From Candidatus Kuenenia stuttgartensis (GTDB lineage Bacteria; Planctomycetota; Planctomycetia; Isosphaerales; Isosphaeraceae), in assembly GCA_945872325.1 (NCBI GenBank), contig CAMBZY010000087.1, positions 1 through 9,259 of the forward strand: a stretch of 9,259 nucleotides of DNA, given 5' to 3'. The notes under the pieces are model-generated. The model saw nothing but the letters and a program-made list of their open reading frames with translations, made no database searches and was not told the origin of the DNA. The position numbers and the translations under genes were made by a program. Shown piece by piece: positions 1 to 5,264 of this stretch; the stretch's first letter is position 1, and each line of letters begins with the position of its first letter.

Positions 1-129
1 GAGATTGAAAAGCTCGATTACGACATTTTCAAGACTCGTGCCCGCGTCTCCAAAAACCGCAAATTGATGGGGCTGGCCGGTTGCCAGTTGCGAACCTGGG
101 CTGAGGATGTCAGGCTTGCCCTGAACTGA
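1..129 (+). CDS. C-terminal end of a squalene/phytoene synthase family enzyme (HpnD-like), truncated by the window
   Basis: Frame 1 is open from the first base and ends in TGA at 127-129, giving the last 42 residues of a protein that starts outside the window. The tail contains IEKLDYDIFKTRARVSKNRK, which resembles the C-terminus of HpnC/HpnD-type squalene/phytoene synthases (a pattern like IE-x-x-x-YDVF-x-x-R-x-R-V-S-x-x-x-KL). Known family members join two farnesyl diphosphates to make presqualene diphosphate or squalene, which feeds hopanoid/sterol or C30 carotenoid synthesis. All catalytic Asp-rich motifs would lie upstream and cannot be seen, so the assignment rests on the tail alone. 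The CrtC-like gene 39 bases downstream on the same strand supports an isoprenoid role. HpnC, HpnD and CrtB cannot be told apart here. Confidence 0.5.
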   Translation, partial: EIEKLDYDIFKTRARVSKNRKLMGLAGCQLRTWAEDVRLALN

Positions 130-168
130 GAACTTTTTCCGATTCACAAACAGAGGATTAAATAAGCG

Positions 169-1212
169 ATGAGCCTCTCCCAGAGCAATCATTTAGACCC
201 TGACCGATGGGTGAAACCCACTGCCCCAGGGGCTCACGAATGGTGGTATTTTGACGCCATCAGCGACGATGGTCGAGACTCTCTGGTCGTGGTCTGGTAC
301 TCCGCCCTGCCCTTTGATCCTGAATACGGGCTGGCCTCGCTCCGTCACATCCAAAATCCATCAAAACACCCAAAGCCTGATCCACTCAACCATTGCGCGA
401 TTGGTTTCTCATGGTATCGGGATGAAAAAACGGTCGCCTACGCGCTGAACCGGTTCCGAAAAGATCAGTTCTCACATCAAATCGACCCACAATCAGGGCT
501 TAACCAGAGTATCCACAAGAACATCCTGACACGTACCAATGACGGGACTTACAAACTCGTTGTCGATACGCCTGCCCTGAGTGTTGGGCCTGGAACTAAG
601 CCTATTAAAGCTGAACTGAGTTTTAAACCGGCTTCGATACATGATGGATGGGAGAAAGATCTGGGAACTGCGGATCATCCGCACCTCTGGATTCTGGCAG
701 CCCCTGACTGTCAGGTTTCTGGTGAAATTATGGTTGGGAAAAAAAGCCTGAAATTTCAAGGACGTGGCTATCACGACCATAACGCTGGTGGAGATGAGCT
801 ATCGAGATCGTTCCATAAATGGCACTGGGGACGATTCCATCAAGGCGACACGACGAAAATCTATTATGTCTGCGAGCCATCACCAGGGATCAGTGAAGGG
901 CTTTGGCTGGAATGCGATCAAGGGAGAGTGACACACACCGAGACTTTGGAGAGACTTGATGGTTCGGATCCGAAGCGTACAGTTTTCGGGATTCGGTATC
1001 AGGATCAGCTCCACCATGAAGGTTCTCAGACCAAATGGAAGCTAGGCAAACCGGTGGATCAAGGCCCGTTTTACCTCCGTTGGGTGGGCCAGATGGAAGG
1101 GTCGGAGGGCGAGCATGGACGCGGAATCTGCGAACTCCTGCAAGCAGATCACCTGCACCAGCGATGGTTCAACTGGATGATTCCATATCGTCTGAAACAA
1201 CCGAAGATATGA
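169..1212 (+). CDS. CrtC-like (hydroxyneurosporene synthase / carotenoid 1,2-hydratase, lipocalin-like) protein
   Basis: A 347-residue protein starting at ATG 169, with AGAGGA at 152-157 as a plausible ribosome binding site. It shows the hallmarks of the CrtC/AttH lipocalin-like family: HEWWYFDA near residues 23-30, GRGYHDHNAG at about 198-207, KWHWGRFH at about 217-224 and a C-terminal GRGICELLQADHL at about 317-329. Characterised CrtC enzymes add water to the terminal 1,2 double bond of acyclic carotenoids. Other family members have unknown substrates, so the reaction is inferred. There is no signal peptide or clear membrane segment. It follows a squalene/phytoene-synthase-like tail by 39 bases on the same strand, consistent with an operon for a carotenoid or other polyprenoid. 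If the upstream enzyme makes a C30 backbone, the substrate may be a C30 carotenoid rather than neurosporene. The gene is convergent with the XRE gene. Confidence 0.75.
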   Translation: MSLSQSNHLDPDRWVKPTAPGAHEWWYFDAISDDGRDSLVVVWYSALPFDPEYGLASLRHIQNPSKHPKPDPLNHCAIGFSWYRDEKTVAYALNRFRKDQFSHQIDPQSGLNQSIHKNILTRTNDGTYKLVVDTPALSVGPGTKPIKAELSFKPASIHDGWEKDLGTADHPHLWILAAPDCQVSGEIMVGKKSLKFQGRGYHDHNAGGDELSRSFHKWHWGRFHQGDTTKIYYVCEPSPGISEGLWLECDQGRVTHTETLERLDGSDPKRTVFGIRYQDQLHHEGSQTKWKLGKPVDQGPFYLRWVGQMEGSEGEHGRGICELLQADHLHQRWFNWMIPYRLKQPKI

Positions 1213-1289
1213 TCTTACAGGAACTTAAGAGGGTTATTCCAAATGGGCTCCAGAGGAGCTTCCTCACTCAAATCATCAACAGGGGATCG

Positions 1290-1712
1290 TTAATTTGACT
1301 TTGTAGAGACCCCGGCAGGCTCGCGGATTCCAACGGCTGCCACATTTCGGTTCTGTGAATGATTTTGGGAATGAGCCGGTGGATTCACGGGAACGGATCC
1401 CTGAACCGCCAAAAGACGGTCAATGGCCACTTCATATCCAAGCCGATCGACAATGCTCAGGATCGTAAGCTGATCATCTGTCAGAGGCATCGTTTTCACA
1501 GGTGCCTGCAGCACGGCGGAATCATTGACCAGATAGTCGAGCGGGACTTCCAAAGCAACCGCCAAGTCACTCGCCAGCCGAATCTTAGGCTCCTGCGTCC
1601 CATTCAGAATGCGGGACATGGACGACTTCGAAACACCCACTTTCTGGGCCAATGTGACTTGGTCCAGCCCTCGCAATAAACAAAGTTGTTGCAACTTATC
1701 TGCATATCCCAT
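1290..1712 (-). CDS. XRE (Cro/CI) family helix-turn-helix transcriptional regulator
   Basis: A 140-residue protein if started at ATG 1712. The frame stays open upstream to a TTG at 1748 (152 residues), but the family normally begins just before the first helix, as in MGYADKLQQL. Residues ~5-62 form an HTH_3 domain: LDQVTLAQKVGVSKSSMSRI includes the two recognition helices and is followed by LNGTQEPKIRLASDLAVALEVPLDYLV. A short helical region follows, then a Ser/Asn/His/Gln-rich, probably disordered tail. There is no peptidase or ligand domain, so it is probably a dimeric DNA-binding repressor. The region just upstream holds several inverted repeats (1750-1806), which suggests autoregulation. 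Its neighbours are a convergent CrtC-like gene and a divergent small protein. The target genes are not known. The domain call is firm; the start codon is less certain. Confidence 0.85.
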   Translation of the reverse strand: MGYADKLQQLCLLRGLDQVTLAQKVGVSKSSMSRILNGTQEPKIRLASDLAVALEVPLDYLVNDSAVLQAPVKTMPLTDDQLTILSIVDRLGYEVAIDRLLAVQGSVPVNPPAHSQNHSQNRNVAAVGIREPAGVSTKSN

Positions 1713-1749
1713 AGAGCCTAGACTACGACCGACCTTGTTTTGAATCAAG

Positions 1750-1806
1750 CAAAAAGCGAAATACTTTTTGAAACCGCTTTATAAAGCAATTTAAGTCTTG
1801 CTTTTT
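1750..1806. promoter_or_regulatory. Cluster of inverted repeats upstream of the XRE gene, candidate operator region
   Basis: Four AAAGC half-sites alternate in orientation: AAAGC at 1753-1757, GCTTT at 1776-1780, AAAGC at 1783-1787 and GCTTT at 1800-1804. They build overlapping dyads: CAAAAAG-N7-CTTTTTG (1750-1770), the perfect 12-base palindrome GCTTTATAAAGC (1776-1787) and AAAGCAA-N8-TTGCTTT (1783-1804). XRE-family repressors usually bind such dyads near their own promoter. Binding by the adjacent regulator is inferred. No clear -35/-10 pair stands out. Confidence 0.5.
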
Positions 1807-1862
1807 CTTAAGATAGCCGATACTCTATCCCGTATCCAACAATCCCAATTAAATCAATTCTG

Positions 1863-1891
1863 TTCCGTATACGGAATTTCTTTGAGAAATT
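1863..1891. promoter_or_regulatory. Two overlapping palindromes in the XRE/small-protein intergenic region
   Basis: TTCCGTATACGGAA (1863-1876) is a perfect 14-base palindrome. It runs into AATTTCT-TTG-AGAAATT (1875-1891), a 7-base inverted repeat with a 3-base centre. The pair lies about 70 bases upstream of the small protein start and about 150 upstream of the XRE start. An operator is more likely than a terminator, since no T-run follows, but no factor can be named. Confidence 0.35.
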
Positions 1892-1962
1892 GGAGTTCGT
1901 GTTGAGTAGTTCCAAGGTTGCTTTTTTCCATATTTCTGATTGTCGAAGGGAGGGGTAGATCA

Positions 1963-2184
1963 ATGCTTCAAGCCCGCAGGATGCACGCCGTTCAAGCGAG
2001 TCCTTCATTACGCCTTGTTTGTGACCCGGAAATGTCGGGCCATATCCGACATTGGTTGATTAATGGATATATGGCAGCGATTCAATGCTGGACAGATGCA
2101 GAGTTTAGGCAGATTGTGAACCCACCTGCCGATGCGATTCATTATCCGGAAGGTGTCTGGATTCGACTCGACTGGCAACCCTAA
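1963..2184 (+). CDS. Small orphan protein of 73 residues
   Basis: ATG 1963 is preceded by a very strong ribosome binding site, GGGAGGGG at 1948-1955, with 7 bases of spacing. The frame is open further upstream to 1918, but this site decides the start. The protein has no signal peptide or membrane segment. It is compact, with four Trp residues, and includes SGHIRHWLINGYMAAIQCW followed by TDAEF and a C-terminal YPEGVWIRLDWQP. I do not recognise a characterised family and assign no function. It is transcribed divergently from the XRE gene, and a TTGCTTTTT element at 1918-1926 matches one at 1798-1806 near that regulator, so co-regulation is possible. It ends 32 bases before the convergent phosphodiesterase gene. 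Confidence 0.65.
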   Translation: MLQARRMHAVQASPSLRLVCDPEMSGHIRHWLINGYMAAIQCWTDAEFRQIVNPPADAIHYPEGVWIRLDWQP

Positions 2185-2216
2185 ACAACGACTGCTGATC
2201 GTGAGACAACCCGGGT

Positions 2217-3209
2217 TCATCCCACGGATATCACGGGCAATAGAGCCTGAACGTCGTCGCTGAAAATTGAAATACGGTCGATTTCCAGAAGTGCCCGTGC
2301 ATCTGCCGGGTTGTTCACGGTGTAAACCAAAGCTGGAATCGACTTTAACCGCAATTGCCTCAGGATCTCTCTTTGAGTAAGGATGCTTAAAGGGAGGTCT
2401 TGAATTTTTGTTGACTGACACTTCCCACCGATCCCGAGCATTGCCGCAGAGAAATGGTAAGTGTCCGCGTCCATCTCGTTGCGGATAACGAAATCAAGAT
2501 CCGGAAACGGAATATCTGCCAAGACTCCAAGCGCCAGCCGATGATCCCTTTTACGTAATTGCTTTAAAACCTCCATATCAAAACTTGATATCAGGACCCG
2601 CTCCCGGCACTGCATCGCCTGAACCGCTTCATAGACCAGTTCCGCGAGTTTTCTATTGTCTGTAACATCCTTAAATGTCTTAATTTCTATGTTTGCAAAC
2701 CAGTCTATTCTGATCGTAAGATCCAACGCCTCACGGAGACTTGGCACCTGAATGCGTTGACTATTGGAACCAAGAGTCTCGATCAATGTCTGGGATAGTT
2801 TCTCCCGATTGCCAAAATAAGCGGCAGTCCGGCCTTTTGTGGCAGGTTCGAGAAACCATTGACCCGAGTCGAGTGACTGGATTTCTACCAGGTCGAAATC
2901 GCGAACCATGAAGCCGGATTGGGCCCGGGGATCGTTCTTAAACCTTTCAGCCACATCAGTTGTGCGGATCAGCGATTGGTCGTGAATCACCACTGGATGG
3001 CCATCTCGTGAGAGCTGAACATCAAATTCCCAGGCGTGTGCACCGGCCTGATAGCCAGCCTGAGCTGCTTCAAGCGTATTTTCAGGCCAAAACGCCGATG
3101 CCCCTCGGTGCGCCAGGCACAGAGGGGCATCTTTGAGTTGTTCCAGAAATGGATGGGATTGCCTTGAGTTCTGCACGGCAATCGGATCCTGATTCTTTTT
3201 TTGGGTCAC
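2217..3209 (-). CDS. Glycerophosphodiester phosphodiesterase family protein (GDPD)
   Basis: A 330-residue protein with a GDPD TIM-barrel domain. Visible motifs in order are LAHRGAS (32-38), PENT (42-45), EFDVQLSRDG (61-70), HD (76-77), TTD (83-85), SLDSGQWF (112-119), VPSLREAL (155-162), NIEIK (173-177), ISSFD (207-211) and a C-terminal YTVNNPADARALL. These match the catalytic His pair and the metal-binding Glu/Asp residues of the family. The known reaction is hydrolysis of deacylated phospholipids such as glycerophosphocholine to glycerol-3-phosphate and an alcohol. No signal peptide is visible, so a cytoplasmic site is inferred. The start is GTG at 3209, which overlaps the TGA of the upstream exported-protein gene as GTGA. 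With no good ribosome binding site of its own, translational coupling is likely. The exact substrate is unknown. Confidence 0.88.
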   Translation of the reverse strand: MTQKKNQDPIAVQNSRQSHPFLEQLKDAPLCLAHRGASAFWPENTLEAAQAGYQAGAHAWEFDVQLSRDGHPVVIHDQSLIRTTDVAERFKNDPRAQSGFMVRDFDLVEIQSLDSGQWFLEPATKGRTAAYFGNREKLSQTLIETLGSNSQRIQVPSLREALDLTIRIDWFANIEIKTFKDVTDNRKLAELVYEAVQAMQCRERVLISSFDMEVLKQLRKRDHRLALGVLADIPFPDLDFVIRNEMDADTYHFSAAMLGIGGKCQSTKIQDLPLSILTQREILRQLRLKSIPALVYTVNNPADARALLEIDRISIFSDDVQALLPVISVG

Positions 3210-4312
3210 TTGCCAGTGGCAGCTTTGATATCTTCGGAGTGAAGATCGAGGTCACGCCAGCTGATCCCGTCGAACATTTCCTGAGCCGCGCTGCTCAGGG
3301 CTTTGGTCGATTCTTCCGTTGTCAGATTTGGCTTCACCAGAGCGACAGCCTTGGATGGTACGCTGGTTAGAACGGGTGTCAACTGGAGATAAATCTCGCG
3401 CTGACGGTCGTTGGTGGGGGTACCAAAACGGAGGTTGAAAGCGGACATGAACGCAACCAGTTCGCCAACTGTGGTGCCGTCATAGGTTTCCAGCTTGGAG
3501 AGCAGTTTTTGGTACTCAGGTTCGCGGATCAGACGTGCAAGGCTGGTGGCTGAACGGAGTTGACGATCAGCAGCAGCGTAATCGAGGCTGAATTTCGGAG
3601 CCATTTTGTCGAACTTGGCTCGCAGGGCCTTGATGCTGGCTTCGACTGAATCGAGGGTGGGGTTGGAAATGGATCCCGCCATGTCTTCTTTCAGAGCTTT
3701 CGCAACCGCTTTCTGAAGCGCTTCGCGTTCGTCGGCATAGACTTCGTTCTTGAGCATGTTTGGAACGTTATCGTTCGAGACCATCGACTGGAGACAGATC
3801 GAGATTGGCTCTGAGGCCAGTTCGAAAGGAATTTCCTTGATGATCCTTGGGCTCAAAGCGGTTTTGTTGAGGTAAGAGATGACCGCTTCGGTGTTACCTT
3901 CAAGAATCTGGTCAAGCTGACGGTTAGCGACCACTCCGGTGACCATATCGCGCTCGCGGTTGGTGACTTCATTTTCGTCGGCTTTCACGGCGGCGGCACG
4001 TTTTTTGTCCGCTTCCTGAATCAGCTTCATCCGGCGCAACTCTTTATTCCACTTAATCTTGGTATCAACATTCATCGAAGTGGCTTTGGCATTATCGACT
4101 TGATATTGACCCTGACCACGAGCGAGTTGACCGAGACCGGCGGCATATCCAGAGGCAGGATCCTGAACACCCATTCCGTATCCGCCTGAACCCCATCCGC
4201 CCCAACCCCATCGGCCGTATCCACCTGGATATCGCATTTGGGCATCGGCAGAGGAAGCGACGAAAAACAGTCCCAACAACGCTAGAATCATAGAGGCACG
4301 CTGGCGCAACAT
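3206..4312 (-). CDS. Exported protein of unknown function with a Gly/Trp/Tyr-rich N-terminal segment
   Basis: A 368-residue protein starting at ATG 4312 with a good ribosome binding site (AAGGAG on the minus strand at 4321-4326, 8 bases upstream). Residues 1-24 form a classical signal peptide: MLRQRAS, a hydrophobic ILALLGLFFVA core, and ADA before Q25, a good signal-peptidase I site. Mature residues ~30-48 are rich in Gly, Trp and Tyr, probably flexible. The rest is hydrophilic and largely helical, with Lys/Glu/Ala-rich stretches at ~84-122 and ~185-240. I recognise no catalytic motif or named domain, no lipobox and no later membrane segment, so it is probably periplasmic or secreted. It is the first gene of a two-gene unit with the GDPD gene, whose start overlaps this stop codon. 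A shared role in envelope or phospholipid turnover is only inference. Confidence 0.8.
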   Translation of the reverse strand: MLRQRASMILALLGLFFVASSADAQMRYPGGYGRWGWGGWGSGGYGMGVQDPASGYAAGLGQLARGQGQYQVDNAKATSMNVDTKIKWNKELRRMKLIQEADKKRAAAVKADENEVTNRERDMVTGVVANRQLDQILEGNTEAVISYLNKTALSPRIIKEIPFELASEPISICLQSMVSNDNVPNMLKNEVYADEREALQKAVAKALKEDMAGSISNPTLDSVEASIKALRAKFDKMAPKFSLDYAAADRQLRSATSLARLIREPEYQKLLSKLETYDGTTVGELVAFMSAFNLRFGTPTNDRQREIYLQLTPVLTSVPSKAVALVKPNLTTEESTKALSSAAQEMFDGISWRDLDLHSEDIKAATGK

Positions 4313-4363
4313 ACATCGAACTCCTTAAGGATCAGATCATTTGGGTAGAAAGTCTGCGTGATG

Positions 4364-4384
4364 CGCCCACACGTGGGCGTTTTT
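4364..4384 (+). terminator. Terminator-like hairpin with T5, plus-strand orientation
   Basis: CGCCCAC (4364-4370) and GTGGGCG (4373-4379) are separated by AC and followed by five T on the plus strand. This looks like a short intrinsic terminator, yet no plus-strand gene lies to its left. It sits about 52 bases upstream of the exported-protein start, so on the minus strand it would be a leader hairpin or an operator. The inner CACACGTG may be a protein-binding site. Confidence 0.4.
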
Positions 4385-4387
4385 CAT

Positions 4388-4393
4388 ATTCTA
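4388..4393 (-). promoter_or_regulatory. Possible -10 element for the exported-protein gene
   Basis: On the minus strand this reads TAGAAT, matching five of six positions of the TATAAT consensus, about 75 bases upstream of ATG 4312. No good -35 box is found at 16-18 bases, so the call is weak. Confidence 0.25.
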
Positions 4394-4563
4394 TCTTATC
4401 TGACATATTGTCTGGAACTCTAGTAGTTATTGAGAATAGATCGATTTCGGGCGTTGAAAATAACGGTAGAATCGTTTGGAAGGGGAAAATCAGATCGGTA
4501 TTTTATAAGTCGTCAAACGGTTGGGGCCTGCACGGCCCCCTTTGCCAGCCATGAATCCGGGGG

Positions 4564-4668
4564 CGATGTATCAAAAAACTCAGAGAAAATCCAAAAACGG
4601 CTGGAATACATGACGCCAACCAAATTTTTCTGGACGTGGCGTGGTGATCACGCGAGTGCGATACATCG
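4564..4668. repeat. Nested inverted repeat, possible structured RNA
   Basis: CGATGTATC (4564-4572) is the perfect reverse complement of GATACATCG (4660-4668). Inside it, ACGCCA (4613-4618) pairs with TGGCGT (4637-4642) and further in CCA (4620-4622 region) can pair with TGG at 4631-4633. GTGATCAC (4644-4651) is a perfect palindrome. The nesting means a transcript from either strand could fold into one long irregular stem. No known RNA family is recognised. Confidence 0.35.
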
Positions 4669-4689
4669 GCGCCCTACAAATCGCATTTC

Positions 4690-4724
4690 TGACCGGTCAA
4701 GGTATAGATCTGGTCATTTTTTTT
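4690..4724 (+). terminator. Rho-independent terminator candidate with T8, plus strand, no upstream gene
   Basis: TGACC (4690-4694) pairs with GGTCA (4712-4716), which is followed directly by eight T (4717-4724). The stem is short and the loop is 17 bases, so it is a weak hairpin, but the T-run is the longest in the interval and correctly placed. It would end a plus-strand transcript from the non-coding region between 4385 and 4690. Confidence 0.35.
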
Positions 4725-4825
4725 CCGACACCCAGAACTAACAAACGAAACCGCTTCCAGTCTTAATCTCTGACTATACCTGCACATACAAAATATTTAA
4801 GAGTCGATCGACCCTGTGAAGATCC

Positions 4826-4853
4826 AAAATGGCACGCCCCTTGGGGCTGTGCC
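4826..4853 (-). terminator. csrA: Intrinsic terminator of csrA
   Basis: On the minus strand, 5 bases after the csrA stop, GGCAC-A-GCCCC and GGGGC-GTGCC form a strong stem of about ten pairs with one bulge and a very tight loop (4831-4853). It is followed by ATTTT (the T-run lies at 4826-4829). Position, orientation and GC content fit a Rho-independent terminator. Confidence 0.7.
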
Positions 4854-4857
4854 CTGA

Positions 4858-5064
4858 TCAGCGGCCAGCGCCGGCCATGTCGGCTTCGAACATCAGTTCT
4901 TGACCTTCTGGAATGTCGATCACCAACTCCTGACGAAGGATGGTCACATCCAAAGGTGCTTCAATTCCGAGACGAACTTGGTTACGATCGATTTTCACGA
5001 CCGTCAATACAATGTCGTTGCCAATTCGGATGCTTGATCCCACTTTGCGGCTGAGTACTAACAT
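4858..5064 (-). CDS. csrA: Carbon storage regulator CsrA, post-transcriptional regulator
   Basis: A 68-residue protein starting MLVLSRKVGSSIRIG and continuing with VKIDRNQVRLGIEAP and DVTILRQEL, a clear full-length CsrA/RsmA. Dimers bind GGA motifs in mRNA leaders and change translation or stability. The RNA-binding residues L4, R6 and R44 are kept and position 7 is Lys in place of the Arg of E. coli. The tail of about 18 residues after the core is slightly longer than in the 61-residue E. coli protein and acidic. ATG 5064 has a strong ribosome binding site, AAGGAGGG, 7 bases upstream. The gene stands alone: no fliW or flagellar gene is nearby, and a terminator follows directly. Confidence 0.97.
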   Translation of the reverse strand: MLVLSRKVGSSIRIGNDIVLTVVKIDRNQVRLGIEAPLDVTILRQELVIDIPEGQELMFEADMAGAGR

Positions 5065-5100
5065 CGTTCTACCCTCCTTGATTTACGTCCGACCCTGTCC
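5065..5100 (-). promoter_or_regulatory. csrA: csrA leader with three GGA motifs, candidate autoregulatory site
   Basis: The minus strand upstream of the csrA ATG carries GGA at 5075-5077 (inside the ribosome binding site AAGGAGGG), 5088-5090 and 5098-5100, spaced 10-13 bases apart. CsrA binds GGA, and in E. coli it represses its own translation through leader sites. The same circuit here is inferred. A weak -10-like TATTGT lies at 5107-5112 on the minus strand, which would leave the most distal GGA near the transcript end. Confidence 0.4.
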
Positions 5101-5208
5101 ACATGTACAATACGGGGGAGTTCATCTGTCGTGACACTCGTGTCCATTCCCCTCTTCATCATTACAGTCGCAACTGCTCCGTGATCGACGACAACAAAAA
5201 TCACTAAA

Positions 5209-5235
5209 TCTGGAAATTTTTCTGGATTTTTTCCA
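5209..5235 (+). repeat. Short tandem near-repeat and inverted repeat upstream of the ABC exporter
   Basis: TCTGGAAATTTT (5209-5220) is followed directly by TCTGGATTTTTT (5221-5232), ten of twelve bases alike. The same stretch contains TGGAAA (5211-5216) and TTTCCA (5230-5235) as an inverted repeat. It ends 29 bases before the ATPase start and may be a leader hairpin, a regulator site or chance in AT-rich DNA. Confidence 0.3.
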
Positions 5236-5264
5236 AACCCATGCCGGAGTGAGCCCTGATTCTG

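Larger units (their letters stand above)
4313..4857. other. 545-base interval without a convincing protein gene
   Basis: Between the exported-protein gene and csrA, both on the minus strand, no open frame has a credible start and composition. The interval holds the leader of the exported-protein gene, a plus-strand hairpin followed by T5, a GC-rich hairpin GGGGCC-TGCAC-GGCCCC (4523-4539), a nested inverted repeat (4564-4668), a plus-strand hairpin followed by T8 (4690-4724) and the csrA terminator (4826-4853). The perfect palindrome GTCGATCGAC is at 4803-4812. Confidence 0.7.

Noticed and set aside
1247..1259. GCTCC-AGA-GGAGC hairpin after the CrtC-like gene as terminator
   Set aside because: Only five base pairs, a 3-base loop and no T-run; too weak to call.
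1713..1748. Longer XRE protein from the TTG at 1748
   Set aside because: It adds twelve residues not needed by the domain, uses a rare start and has no ribosome binding site; kept only as an alternative.
1808..2008. Minus-strand open frame of 66 codons
   Set aside because: It overlaps the palindromes and the well-supported small plus-strand gene, with no ribosome binding site or recognisable protein features.
4430..4741. Plus-strand open frame of 103 codons in the gene-poor interval
   Set aside because: It starts with TTG, has no convincing ribosome binding site, an incoherent Arg/Ser-rich composition, and runs across the hairpins and T8 tract.
4313..4857. CsrB/CsrC-like decoy RNA for CsrA
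   Set aside because: GGA motifs are not enriched on either strand relative to chance and are not set in repeated hairpin loops.
4313..4857. Known RNAs such as tmRNA, SRP RNA, RNase P RNA or 6S RNA
   Set aside because: The conserved sequence blocks of tmRNA, SRP and RNase P RNA are absent, and no 6S-like long hairpin with a central bubble could be drawn confidently.
5133..5144. GACACTCGTGTC dyad between csrA and the ABC ATPase gene
   Set aside because: Short, single copy, and not placed clearly relative to any promoter.
4622..5226. Exact 13-base match AAATTTTTCTGGA at 4622-4634 and 5214-5226 on both sides of csrA
   Set aside because: A match of this length is expected about once by chance in a window of this size, and it is AT-rich.
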